Origin: Virgibacillus_N oceani_A
GTDB taxonomy: Bacteria; Bacillota; Bacilli; Bacillales; Amphibacillaceae
Reading direction: 5' to 3' (one strand)
Assembly (NCBI GenBank): GCA_041521345.1
Contig: JBGOHB010000010.1
Length of the DNA stretch: 64,000 nucleotides
A model generated the notes under the pieces. It was not told where the DNA came from, did no database searches, and saw only the letters and a list, made by a program, of their open reading frames with translations. A program made the position numbers and the translations under genes. This document shows, in pieces, positions 18,901-28,600 of the stretch; position 1 is the stretch's first letter; the number at the start of each line of letters is the position of its first letter.

Positions 18901-21900
18901 ATTTGTATTGCTTTAATTGAATCTCCGCCCAAACTGAAAAACTTTTCATTTATTCCAATTCTATTAACGCCCAGTACGCTTTTCCAAACCGAGGCAATGA
19001 CCTGCTCCACTTCATTTCCTGGTGCATCATCATGGAAATTTGTCTCCGTATGTTTACCTGGCAGCGGCAGTTGTTTTTTGTCTATCTTCCCATTAAGCGT
19101 AAGCGGCAATGACTCCATCCTTATAATCCAGGCAGGAATCATATAATCAGGTAAATGCTTTTTCAGCTCATCTTTCATTTCTTCACGATCATAATTTGTT
19201 TCTGAGCTGTAGTAGGCGCAAAGATACTTATCATCCTGCTCCTCTCTGGATACTACCGCAGCTTCCTTCACCCCTTGAAGCTTCAACAGCGCATTTTCTA
19301 TTTCTCCAGGCTCAATTCGGAAACCTCTTATTTTCACCTGCTGGTCCATTCTCCCTAAATATTCGATATTTCCATCAGGCAGCCACCTGGCCTTGTCACC
19401 GGTTCGATACATCTTCTGACCCGGCAAAAAAGGATGGTCAACGAATTTCTCTTTTGTCAGTTCTTCCTTATTCAGATAACCTGCAGCCAGCCCATCACCC
19501 GATAAACATAGTTCTCCTTCCATTCCAATAGGAACTAATTCGAAATTACTGTCTAAAATATATGCCGTTGTATTCGAAATCGGAGAACCGATCGGAATTG
19601 TCTTTTCTTCGTTCACAGGAGAACTCATACGGTATGCTGTAGAAAATGTTGTATTTTCTGTTGGTCCATACCCATTTATAATCGTAAGACCAGCAGCTGC
19701 TTTTAATGCTCTATTTACATATTTCGGATATAATACATCACCGCCAACAAGCAAGGTTCTTAATTCACTGAAAGTTTTCGGGTTTACTTCCGTTACTTTA
19801 TGAAACAATGCAGGAGTCAAAAACATAGTTGTGATTTTATTTGCTTTCAGAAAATCTTCCAACAGGTCATAGTCCAGTATGGTATCCTGATTTGCAAGAT
19901 AAAGTGCAGCACCGTTCAGCAAAGGTCCCCAAATTTCAAAAGTGGAGGCATCAAACGTAATCGATCCTGTCTGCAGCAGCCTGTCATCCTCTTTTATATC
20001 AACATAATTCGTTTCTTTCACCAGTCTGGCAATACTTTTATGCTTTATATCTACTCCTTTGGGATTTCCTGTTGTTCCGGAAGTGTAGATAACATATGCC
20101 CGGCTCGTCGCATCATTTATTATTTCAGGGTCATTTATATTGCCGGTATAGGCACTATTTTTGGTAATATCCAGCAGCTTCGGAACAACTAAAAGCGCAT
20201 TCCGATTCTCTGTATCAGCTAATACCATTTTGACATTGCCATCATGCAGCAAGTAGTTTATTCTGTCTTCTGGATATGCGGGATCAATTGGCAAATATGC
20301 TGCTCCAGCTTTTAGAATAGCCAATGTTCCAATTACCATCTCGAGGGATTTCTCTACCATAATGCCTACTATGTGCTCTTTTTCAATTTCTTCTTCTTTC
20401 AGCGTATGGGCTAGTCTGTTCGCCTCCCGGTTTAGATCCTCATATGTTAAATGTTTATTTTCAAAGACCACCGCTGTATTGTTTGGCGTTTTTTTGACCT
20501 GTTTTTCAAACAGTTCCGCCACTGTATTATTTTTTGGATATGCAGTTTTTGTATCATTAAAGGAAACGAGCATTTTATGCTTTTCTTCCGGATTATCCAA
20601 TTGGATATCCTGTATCTTCACCATACTATTCTGCATAATTTGATCCATTAAATTTTCAAAGGAATTCATTACTTTGGAAACATCTTCTGTGCTGTACACT
20701 TTTTCGTTATATAAAAACTTTATCTCCATTTCTTTATTCGGCGTCACCACAACAGTGAAGTCATAGTTAGTTTCATCGATTACTGTGTTGCGAAAAATAG
20801 AATGGTTATCACTGTTCAGTGTCAACTCATTATTTCGTTCAATTTCTTCTTTTAATTCACCTTCATCCAATGGAAAGTTCTCAAATACAAAAAGACAATT
20901 TATAAGATCGTTTTTGAGCCGGCTGACGTTTTGTATCTCTGCCAGGCTTAAATAATCGTATTGGCTGTTTTTTAAAATTCTCCCTCTTACAGCCTGCATC
21001 AGTTCTGTAAATTGTGTATCGTCTGGCACTCTTACGCTTAGGGGAACCGTATTGATAAATAGCCCAAGAATGTTTTCTGCTCCCTCTAATTCGGGACTTC
21101 TTCCCGAGACAACATAGCCATATACAATATCACTATTATTTCCGTATTTATGAAGAAGAATGGCCCATATACTTTGTAAAACCGTATTAAGGCTTACTTT
21201 ATGTTTTCGTGCCAATTTCTCCATGGATCCTGTCTGTTTCTTATCAAGGGTCAAGCTTAATTCTTGTTTAACTGTTTCATTATTTTTATTCTCTGTGCCA
21301 AATGGCACTTTAACAGGATGATTAATTTTTTCCAGGTTGGATCTCCAGTAATCCTTCGCATTTTCAAAGTCTTTGGTCTTTAACCATGCAATATAATCAG
21401 AGTATGGTTTTCCATCCTCCAAATCAGCCGGGATTCCATATTTCAATTCGTTATATATGCTGAAGAGCTCACGTACAATGATACCGAAACACCAACCGTC
21501 CATCAGAATATGATGGGCATTAAAAATGATGTAATAATGCTTTTCATCTGTCTTAACCAAGGTTAATCTTATTAGCATATCGGTACTTAAGTTAAATCGT
21601 TCTTGTTTCTGTTGTTTAATTAAATCATCAACAAGTTTTTCTTTCTGCTTATGCTGCTCTGTAAGGTCCAGATATTCAACTTCAGCCTTTCTCTTATTAA
21701 AAATAACCTGCATACTTTGCTTAAAAGAAAAGTAATCAAAAACGGTTCTTAAAATATCATGCCGGTCTATCACCTTGTTGAATGCTTGTTCTAAGATTTT
21801 CTCATCGACCGAACCCTCTAATTGTATACTCGAAACGATGTTGTAAGGATCATCTTTTTCGAGCAAAGTGTGATAAAGCATTCCTTCCTGCATCGGTGCC

Positions 21901-22655
21901 AGCGGATAAATTCTTTTAATGTTACCCAGACTGTCCTGATAAGCCTGCAGTTCCTCCAAAGTGATATCTCCATCGGTCAGATCAGAAGTCGTAACAACAC
22001 TATCTTCTTTTTTCAGGCAATGATCCATAATTAAAACGAGAGAATCTTTGTAGTATTTCATTAAGCCTTCCATTGTCCCGTCGTTAAATTCTTTATTACT
22101 GTAGGTGAAGGAAACTTTTAAGCTTCCCTCTGTGAATACTCCTAAAACAGTCAATGGATAGAATGCCTGGCCATTGTTTAACTTAACTGCTTGAAACATA
22201 CTGTCATTTTTGCGGGGATTTCCCCTCCATAGATAGGTAAATTGTATTTCCGGCTTTAAATTAACATTCAATTTTTCCTCGGATAAATACTTAGCCAGTC
22301 CATAAGACATTCCACTATCGGGGATGTTTCGCAACATATCTTTTGTGTTTTTAATGGTGTCCGCAATATTAACATGGTTTGTCAGAATCACTGGATATTG
22401 CGTTGAAAAACACCCGATTGTTCTGGTGACATCTATACCTTCCAGCCTCTCTTGCCGGCCATCCGTTTCAACATTAATTAATGTCTTTTCTTCTTTTGTC
22501 CAATTGCTGATTGTCATTGCCAGAGCTACCAGTAAAAGCTCTCTCGTTTCCGTGTTGTACGCTTTATTCATCTTTTCCAGCTGCCTGGTATTTTGTTTAC
22601 CGAATTCAAACATTTGCTGCCTGCGAGTTGATGACGTTTTAATTTGCACATCCAT
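12978..22655 (-). CDS. NRPS: E(C-lobe)-C-A(Val/Ile-like)-PCP-E-C-A(Phe)-PCP-C(terminal)
   Basis: 3225-residue non-ribosomal peptide synthetase. Approximate domains: second half of an epimerization domain 1-230; C 245-690 (HHILMDG); A 715-1190; PCP 1215-1285 (LGGDSIK); complete E 1300-1740 (HHLIVDTVSW, TRTVGWFTSQYPV); C 1745-2190 (HHIILDG); A 2205-2680; PCP 2690-2765 (LGADSIR); divergent C 2790-3225. Aligning by eye to GrsA, the first A code reads DAFFLGGTFK (Val/Ile-like) and the second DAWTIAAVCK, the known Phe code. The internal E domain implies a D-residue at the first position. There is no thioesterase or reductase domain; the last C domain reads NHLIFDG, keeping the catalytic histidine, and may release the product. 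The ATG has its own strong GGGAGGGAAGG site, 41 bases after the preceding stop. Confidence 0.93.
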   Translation of the reverse strand: MDVQIKTSSTRRQQMFEFGKQNTRQLEKMNKAYNTETRELLLVALAMTISNWTKEEKTLINVETDGRQERLEGIDVTRTIGCFSTQYPVILTNHVNIADTIKNTKDMLRNIPDSGMSYGLAKYLSEEKLNVNLKPEIQFTYLWRGNPRKNDSMFQAVKLNNGQAFYPLTVLGVFTEGSLKVSFTYSNKEFNDGTMEGLMKYYKDSLVLIMDHCLKKEDSVVTTSDLTDGDITLEELQAYQDSLGNIKRIYPLAPMQEGMLYHTLLEKDDPYNIVSSIQLEGSVDEKILEQAFNKVIDRHDILRTVFDYFSFKQSMQVIFNKRKAEVEYLDLTEQHKQKEKLVDDLIKQQKQERFNLSTDMLIRLTLVKTDEKHYYIIFNAHHILMDGWCFGIIVRELFSIYNELKYGIPADLEDGKPYSDYIAWLKTKDFENAKDYWRSNLEKINHPVKVPFGTENKNNETVKQELSLTLDKKQTGSMEKLARKHKVSLNTVLQSIWAILLHKYGNNSDIVYGYVVSGRSPELEGAENILGLFINTVPLSVRVPDDTQFTELMQAVRGRILKNSQYDYLSLAEIQNVSRLKNDLINCLFVFENFPLDEGELKEEIERNNELTLNSDNHSIFRNTVIDETNYDFTVVVTPNKEMEIKFLYNEKVYSTEDVSKVMNSFENLMDQIMQNSMVKIQDIQLDNPEEKHKMLVSFNDTKTAYPKNNTVAELFEKQVKKTPNNTAVVFENKHLTYEDLNREANRLAHTLKEEEIEKEHIVGIMVEKSLEMVIGTLAILKAGAAYLPIDPAYPEDRINYLLHDGNVKMVLADTENRNALLVVPKLLDITKNSAYTGNINDPEIINDATSRAYVIYTSGTTGNPKGVDIKHKSIARLVKETNYVDIKEDDRLLQTGSITFDASTFEIWGPLLNGAALYLANQDTILDYDLLEDFLKANKITTMFLTPALFHKVTEVNPKTFSELRTLLVGGDVLYPKYVNRALKAAAGLTIINGYGPTENTTFSTAYRMSSPVNEEKTIPIGSPISNTTAYILDSNFELVPIGMEGELCLSGDGLAAGYLNKEELTKEKFVDHPFLPGQKMYRTGDKARWLPDGNIEYLGRMDQQVKIRGFRIEPGEIENALLKLQGVKEAAVVSREEQDDKYLCAYYSSETNYDREEMKDELKKHLPDYMIPAWIIRMESLPLTLNGKIDKKQLPLPGKHTETNFHDDAPGNEVEQVIASVWKSVLGVNRIGINEKFFSLGGDSIKAIQIIARIRNEGYDVELKDLVGNPTIKELSGNVKQNDREIDQGEVTGEVDLTPIQQWFFQQNKLVKNHFNQELMLFSEEGFNQQWLQQAFETIIKHHDILRAVFTDGKQRIKETSEKLYDMVVHDLTGRDVNKEEINDLCSDIQASMDLDKGPLVKLGLFKTDKGDHLLIAIHHLIVDTVSWRIIVEDFDRIYNGLKLKQEIVLPAKTTSFKEWSARQKDFSAGYQMKKELAYWKNLNAYDMRKPQQIKESKKLHGHTMSTKTAVLDKGFTDKLLTEVNRAYSTEINDIILAALTLTLGKFNHTNQIVLNLESHGREPIVKDVDITRTVGWFTSQYPVVLSSFKHLGELIAGTKDTLRKVPNKGIGYGILKYLTEYDLGEIIEPDVSFNYLGQFDHIISGENFTLSEISGGTSASKDSIRLYPLDFVAFIANGEFNLTLNYSSEEFNDTNIDQLLQDYMNNVKSIISHCVSKEQVEVTVSDVTDEAIMPVQLQSYEDAMDNIQSIYPLSPMQEGLIFHSLSESGEAYHVSMQLSLTGDLDVEILNKSFQDLTARHDVFRTSFDSSSFHENMQVVYKNRVPELQYFDISKMKGNKERYVHKLLQKDRKRGFDLFKDILIRLFVIKLDEKEFSLILSNHHIILDGWSFGIITQELFQIYNNYKVGAPQFTEKVVPYQKYIEWLKKQDEEKAVGFWKDYLTGYNNHIEIPFKKSSISQGRSQEVIWSLGKEKTDQLNVFARTNNVTVNTILQSIWAIQLQRYNNVRDIVFGFIVSGRTTEINQIDEMVGLFINTIPLRVNTTKEKRYTEIIRKMKADLDENEPYRYVSVAEIQKNTEVKSSLINTLMVFENYPIDKNLINDGILEDAGLQIGEFTSIEETNYSFNLKVISGDELVIAFDYNDGIYDQKAVSKVKDHFAGILDQIMENPELEIDELELLENEERNVLLEDFNSMNVPLDMKATIQGLFDYHVKKNPDKPAIVYDGQKMSYSELNKKANSLAKLLRDKGIGPETIVPVMTDRSFEMVIGILAVLKAGAAYLPIDSEYPEARINYMLSDSGVQMLLTTRKSLQQRELAISEFIYLEDEELYANEVEEIDNKSNLNSLAYVIYTSGTTGKPKGVMLEQRGVINLTNWFKQELEISGDENILQFASMAFDAFSWELNMTLLLGNTFYIPEKDVITSPDLFNDYIKSNQITTVTLPPFIAAELDADNGLQKVIVAGSEVKENQISHLLKKMTVINAYGPTEDTVCTTFYPLSDKSKGSIPIGRPISNHRVLILDEDHKLVPAGVEGELCVSGAGVARGYLNNESLTRKKFIENPYKTGETLYKTGDVARWMPDGNIAYLGRMDHQVKIRGFRIEMSEIEQQMLNISSISQVAIADKEINGMKYICAYFVSEDEISVADLRETLRKTLPNYMIPSYFIRLESLPFTINGKVDRERLPDIETNIQTTASKDEEVHEAEQTIKDICKKVLGLKQIGVQDNLFELGADSIRIAKIYTELRKLNFDISIKDLFYYETIRSIYLNCIAPDSSAVQAEKENAEVVYTGINEIKRQLTKQINEFNDMILSVEATKVFPTSSIQKITWETNRTYSGAIMKFNHEVNVKLLKKSIVSVINKQGLLRTKLVMSDGKMEMKEHGMPEHLNIPYVNLENTTEKVKKQAINFIVDNLYQENLESKEKMMHQLLYKVIIVKLDRAKYKIYMPFNHLIFDGMSMEIIKANIKKAYADNGELLEEVTGYDTYVRQVLSGPKDISEEELMEKFRLNDFSKRIKLYNQAFKNKSFRNTTISLELSEDIYEQIKENAWEVSLNIFQVILESSFDMEKVPFVMMYQDRKNNVNNYYNTVGEFLDVLPLVIKKGEKFDMEKVHDFINLACGKNINFSTLLENKDFEKQYKRISKALKGVYTNAIQVPIFNFSAIYDSKAEDEALGGEQGDLSTEINVALHEGGLKIHLFCEEDKKTIIREALQKYVHHLGSIITMKPK

Positions 22656-22696
22656 GTTTCCTTCCCTCCCTGTCCTGCTATTTGCTATCCATTTTC

Positions 22697-25600
22697 TTAT
22701 CTGGCGTCTCTTGGCAGTTTTTTTATATTTACTTCTTCTAATTCATTCCAGTAAGCAAACTGATTTGTTATCGTATGGGAATCGGCATATTCATTCAATT
22801 TTTCCGACCATTCCTTATAGGATGCAGTTTTCTTCCCAAACGTAATTTCTTCCCCATTCATTGCCTGGGCATAACCACTTTCCAAATCTTCCAATAGAAT
22901 TTCCCATGATCTATCGTCTATGAGCAAAGAATGGATAGCTATAAAGAAATAATCTCCCGTTGCTGTTTTAAATAAACCCAATTTAACCAATGGTCCTGCA
23001 TCAAGGCTGATACTATCCTGGATTTCGTTACATTTATCCAACATTTCTTCATAGCTTGAATCGTTGTATACATGCAAATCATATAGATTACCTTCCTGCC
23101 CCCGGTTAATTTGCATAATTTTTTCTCCATACGACTTATACGCCATCCTTAATGCATCATGGTGGACCATTACGTTGTCAAACACCTTTTTGATTGAATC
23201 AAGCTGAATCCCATCTTCTGTATATAAGACCACGGACTGAGATAAGCTGTACTGCTTTAATTCCCCGTCAAGATAGCTTAGCTGAATTGGTGTGAGGTTT
23301 ACTTTTCCTGTTACAGTTTCTTGACTGTGCTTGTTTTTGGATACAAAAACTTTGGCCAATTCCTTGATTGTCGGATGATCGTAAACCTTTTCGACATCCA
23401 AATCAAAACATGCAGACTTCAATCTCGAAACCAGCTGAAGGGCTTTTATCGAGTCCCCGCCCAAGCTGAAGAAATCATCATTTATCCCTACCCGCTTTAC
23501 ACGTAAAACCTTCATCCATATATCCAGCAACATTTCTTCCGTTTCATTTTGAGGTGCTTCATATATTACTCCCGTCTCTATTTTCCCTGATGGATCCGGC
23601 AAAGAAAGCCTGTCTATTTTTCCATTTAACGTTTGCGGCAGTTTTTCCAGTTGTATAAAATGCGCTGGCATCATATAGTCCGGCAAGGCCTTGGCAACTA
23701 GTTCCCTTAATTCTTTAAGCAGTATTTTCTCATTGAAAACGACATAGGCACATAAACGTTTATCTTCTTGACCGATGTCCTTATCAATTACTACGGCTTC
23801 TTTTATTCGCTCATCTTTCAGCAGCTGGTTTTCTATTTCTCCCAGTTCTATTCGATGACCTCTTATTTTCACCTGATTATCCATTCTGCCTAAAAATTGA
23901 ATATTACCGTCTTCTGTCCATCTGGCTAAATCACCCGTCCGATACATACGCTCGCCAGGTATAAATGGATTTTCTTCAAATTTTTCAGAGGTTAGTTCTT
24001 CCTTATTAAAATAACCCCTTCCCACTGCCTCCCCCGATATATAAAGTTCGCCCGGCACCCCTAACGGGAGGATGGCTTTATTGTTGCTCAGTATTAATGC
24101 CCTGCAATTGGAAAGCGGTTTTCCAATGGTAATTGTGCTGTCATTTAATTCTTTCATCGTAGCCCAGATCGTAGCTTCTGTAGGACCATACATGTTATAG
24201 ATTTTGGCATTCGTTATTTTTCTCACTTCATCATATACTTTATAAGGCAGTTCCTCGCCGCCGATTAATATTGTCCTTAAGCTTTGAAGATGGCTGCCAT
24301 TAATATCATCATTCTTTATAGAGTCAATAACCATCTTCATTCTTGATGGAGTAATTTGAAGAATGTTTATTTTATTTCTATAGATAAAGGCTTTTAAATG
24401 GAGTAAGTCTTTTTGCTCTTTGTTGTTCAAAAGGTAGATTTCCATACCTTTTGTAATAGGAACAAATAACTCAAATCCAAAAATATCAAAACTGAACGTA
24501 GTCATGCATAAAACACGGTCCGTTTCATCTATATCCATTTTACTGGTTACCGCATGTACAAAACTGGTTACATTCCTGTGTTCAATCATGACACCTTTTG
24601 GCTTTCCAGTTGATCCGGATGTATAAATAAGGTAAGCCATATTATCAGGATATATGACAATATCGAGATTTTCCTTCTCTCTATTCTCCAGATTCTCCTC
24701 GTCCATACATATTTGCTGAATGGAGAAATCAAATTTTTCGTGTAATGATTTTTGAGTCAGTAAGATGCTGCAGCCGCTATCTGTAAGCATATAACGAATT
24801 CTCTCTGCCGGATAATCCGCATCAATTGGCAAATAGGCTCCTCCGGCTTTTAATACCCCCAAAATTCCAATCATCATATCCAAGGATCTGTTTACCATGA
24901 TCCCTATAATTGATTCTGTACCTGCTCCTTTCTCCTTCAGTAGCCTTGCCAGCTGATTGGCTTTCTCATTTAATTCCCGGTAGCTCATATGATTATTTTC
25001 AAAAACAATTGCTGTTTTATCTGGTGTCTTTTCCGCCTGTGCTTCAAACAGTTGACAAATTGTCCTCGTTTCAGGCTCCAAAAGTTCGGCATCGGCATTG
25101 AACTCATGAAGCAATGTGTCCTTCTCTGCGGCGTCGATTAATTCAATCTCTTCAAGCTTCATTTGATTATTTTCATCGTGCTGTAATATCTCTAAAATAT
25201 TATTAAAGTATTGTCCCCACCTCTTCATCGTTTCTTCTTTGAACTGGCCGGTTTTATACGTCAAACTGATGTCAAACGCACCATTCTCTTCAAGTACTTC
25301 CATTGTAAAATCAAAATCTGAAAACTGTGTTTTAAAGTCATGAGCACTTATTTCCAAGTCGTCAATTTTTAGTGACCTTTGATCTGTTTTTTCATATATA
25401 AACATCGTGTTGATTAAAGCGTCTTTATGACTTATATCTTCATTAATTTGGCTGATTAGATCATGGTATGGGTAATTAAGATGTGGATAGGATTCCAAGC
25501 TGTTTTGCTTTACCTCCATGATCAATTCCTTGAGATTTTTTTTATCCTTAAGAGAATTTCTCAATACAATCGTATTCGTGAACATCCCTATACTATTATC

Positions 25601-28600
25601 AAACGATCCTCCACCCCTATTTGAGGCTGGTGTTCCTATTAAAATATCTTCACTGCCTGAAAGTTTTTTGAGCAAAATATTACATGCAGTAACTAACAGC
25701 ATAAATACAGAACATTGATGTTTACCGGCTGCTTTTTTCAGGCGATTAACCACATTGGAAGACACTTTTTCTTTAACCGTTGCGACAAAGAAATCCCCTT
25801 CCTTATTAGGTGGAAAATCAGCAGGCAGCTGTAATACATTTCTCGCTCCGGATAATTTATCAAGCCAATATTTTTTATCCCTTTCCATTTCATGAGAATC
25901 GGAATACTTTTTTTCCCATTCAATAAAATCCCTGTATTGATGCCTTACAGGTGGCAAACTCTGACCTCTAAACAATTGGATTATTTCTTGTACAAATATA
26001 TTCATTGAAATTCCGTCTGCTATGGTATGGTGAAAATGAAAGATTAATAACCCCGCGCTATCTCCGTCTTCTATTACTGTAATTCTAAAAAGCGGTGCTG
26101 TACTTAAGTCAAAAGATGTGACAGCTTTCTGTATCAACGCATCAGCATTCTCGCCGTTCATTTTCATTTTCTTTATGTTAAATTCAACATGCTGCAAAAC
26201 TTCCTGTTTAAACCGGCCATCTTCTACATAGAATTGTGTTCTTAAGCTTTCATGGCGATGCATGATTTCAGAAATAGTTCTTTCCAATTTAGGGATATCA
26301 AGTTCTCCAGTAAATTTTAATGCGGAAACGATGGTATTTGGATCGTCCTCGCTGACTATGCTTTGGGCATATAAACCTTTTTGCATATTAGACATTGGAT
26401 AAACCTGTGGATGACTTGTTTCTTCAGGTGTGATAATGTCTGATTCCTTCTGTGGAGGCAATTCTCCAAAATACCCTGCTTGTCTCATTTCCTCCACGGT
26501 TCGTTTAATTGCCGAAATAATTGCATCTATATCTTCCTCTGTATGTTCCGTTGAAAAGAAACAGTTTCTTCCTTCCCAAATATAAATTCCTTTTTCAAGT
26601 AATCCATAAAAGAATATTTCAAAATCTCCCTGAAAAACAAACCGAAATAAAGAACCAAAATGAACTACTCTCATCGGTATATGATTTTTTTCAAAGTAAG
26701 CATTTATGTGTTCAGCAAAACGGTCTGTTTTACCATTAAGCTCCGCATACATATGGTCTTTATTTTTCTTTATATGCGTTAGTGTCGCTGCTGCTGCAGC
26801 CATAGCCATAGGATGATGTGAAAAAGTTCCGGCAACAAAAGTTCTTTTATTTTCGCGAGGTGGAACCGACTGATCTCCATATTGCCACATTCCGCCGTCT
26901 ATACTGTCTAAATATTTCGCTTTGCCGGATACAATGCCTATGGGCATTCCGCCCCCAGCTACCTTTCCATAAGTTACGATATCTGCTTTAATTCCGAAGT
27001 ATTCCTGAGCTCCTCCCGGCGCAATACGGAATCCGGTAATTATTTCATCAAACATCAATGCAATGTCAAATTCCTCCGTTAGATCCCTTAACTTCAGAAG
27101 GAAATCACGAGGCTGAATATCGGGTTTTCTGCTTTGGACTGTCTCAACCAATACGCCGGCTATATCATCAGCATTATTTTTAATAAAATTCAATGCATGT
27201 TCATCATCATATTGCAGAACGAGAAGGTCACTGACCATACTATCCATAATCCCGGGTGCCAGCGGAATGGAAACTGGATTTCCTTCCTCATTATAAGAAG
27301 GTAAGCCCAGCAAACCATCATAAGTTCCATGATAAGAGCCTGCAAAAACAACAATTTTTTTCCTTCCTGTAGCAGCTCGGGCTATTCTAGCAGCTACCAT
27401 GTTGGCTTCCGTCCCTGAGTTATAAAAAGCAACTCTTTCTACACCTGTAAGTTCATTTATTTTTTCAGCGACTGTTCCTGCCAGTCTTCCCATTGGTCCT
27501 AAAGGCATTCCGTTATTCAATTCTGCTTTTAAGGCTTTATTGATAAAATCCGGATTATGGCCAAACAAATTCACACCAAACCCCATCGTTAAATCAAGCA
27601 GGCTGTTACCGTCTATATCACGGATTCGGGAACCCAATCCTTTTTCAGCTACAATCTGGTATATCATTTCCTTAAATACTGGCCTGAATCCAGCTACATT
27701 TCTGTTATTTGCATATACACTTCTGTAGTGTTGTGTCGCTTCCTTCGATTTAGCAGAAAGATTTATATACTTCTTCTCCACATTTTTTATGTATGTTAAC
27801 TTTAGATCATCTAATCGCGTTGTCTCTTCAATATTGGTCTTTTTAAAGGGAACATAGCTGGTTTTATCAGTGTTTTTTTGTTTGCTCGTATTTAAATTTT
27901 TTGTGGGCGCTGACGTTTTTTTCTGTCCATTCTGATAATTCCTCTTATCAATTGTTACCTGTCCGCTTGATCCCGTCATATTTTTGATAATCTCAAGCTG
28001 TCTATCCATTATTTGAATCTGTTTATTGAATACATCCTGTATAGTGTCCATATTGTCAAGTGGAGCATTCTCTAAGCTGCTATTCATTGCATGTGCTGTC
28101 TGGGCTTCTTCATCTTCCTCATCTATAACAACTGTAGCTTCGGGAGTCACTTTTGTGTCTGTCTCCTCGGAAATAATTAAAGTGGTGTCTGTATGGTCAA
28201 AGATATATCCTGCAATCTTCTCAACCGTATCCAGCTCCGCAAAAAAATCATTTAAAGATATATCCAAGTTATATTTACTGTGGATTTGTTTATTTAGAGA
28301 TACTAAAACTAATGAGTCAAAGCCCAGCTCAAATAAATTCAAATCATCTTCTATTTCATCATTTTCCAGCCATGTCAGCATTTGAATCATTTTTTTAATC
28401 TCTGATTTCAGCTTTTCTTTTTCCTCTGTCGGGTCTGTCTGTTCATGTTGAGGCATTTCATCTGTTTTATTTAATGGTATCTTTTGTTTTTCCTGTGGCT
28501 GGGTTAAATTTTCCATACTATTCACCTCGCGCCAAAGTTTTTTCTTTTGGAATGGATAATTCGGAATTTCCACCTTTTTATTTACGTAAGTGTCATGAAA

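Noticed and set aside
19196..19531. Antisense frames of 60-130 codons throughout the megasynthase genes
   Set aside because: They lie wholly opposite well-supported PKS/NRPS domains, have no ribosome sites and no family-like motifs.
22640..22720. Simple frameshift explanation for the split E domain
   Set aside because: The downstream gene has a strong ribosome site and ATG with a 41-base spacer, and the two lobes fit end to end without a shared frame to repair.
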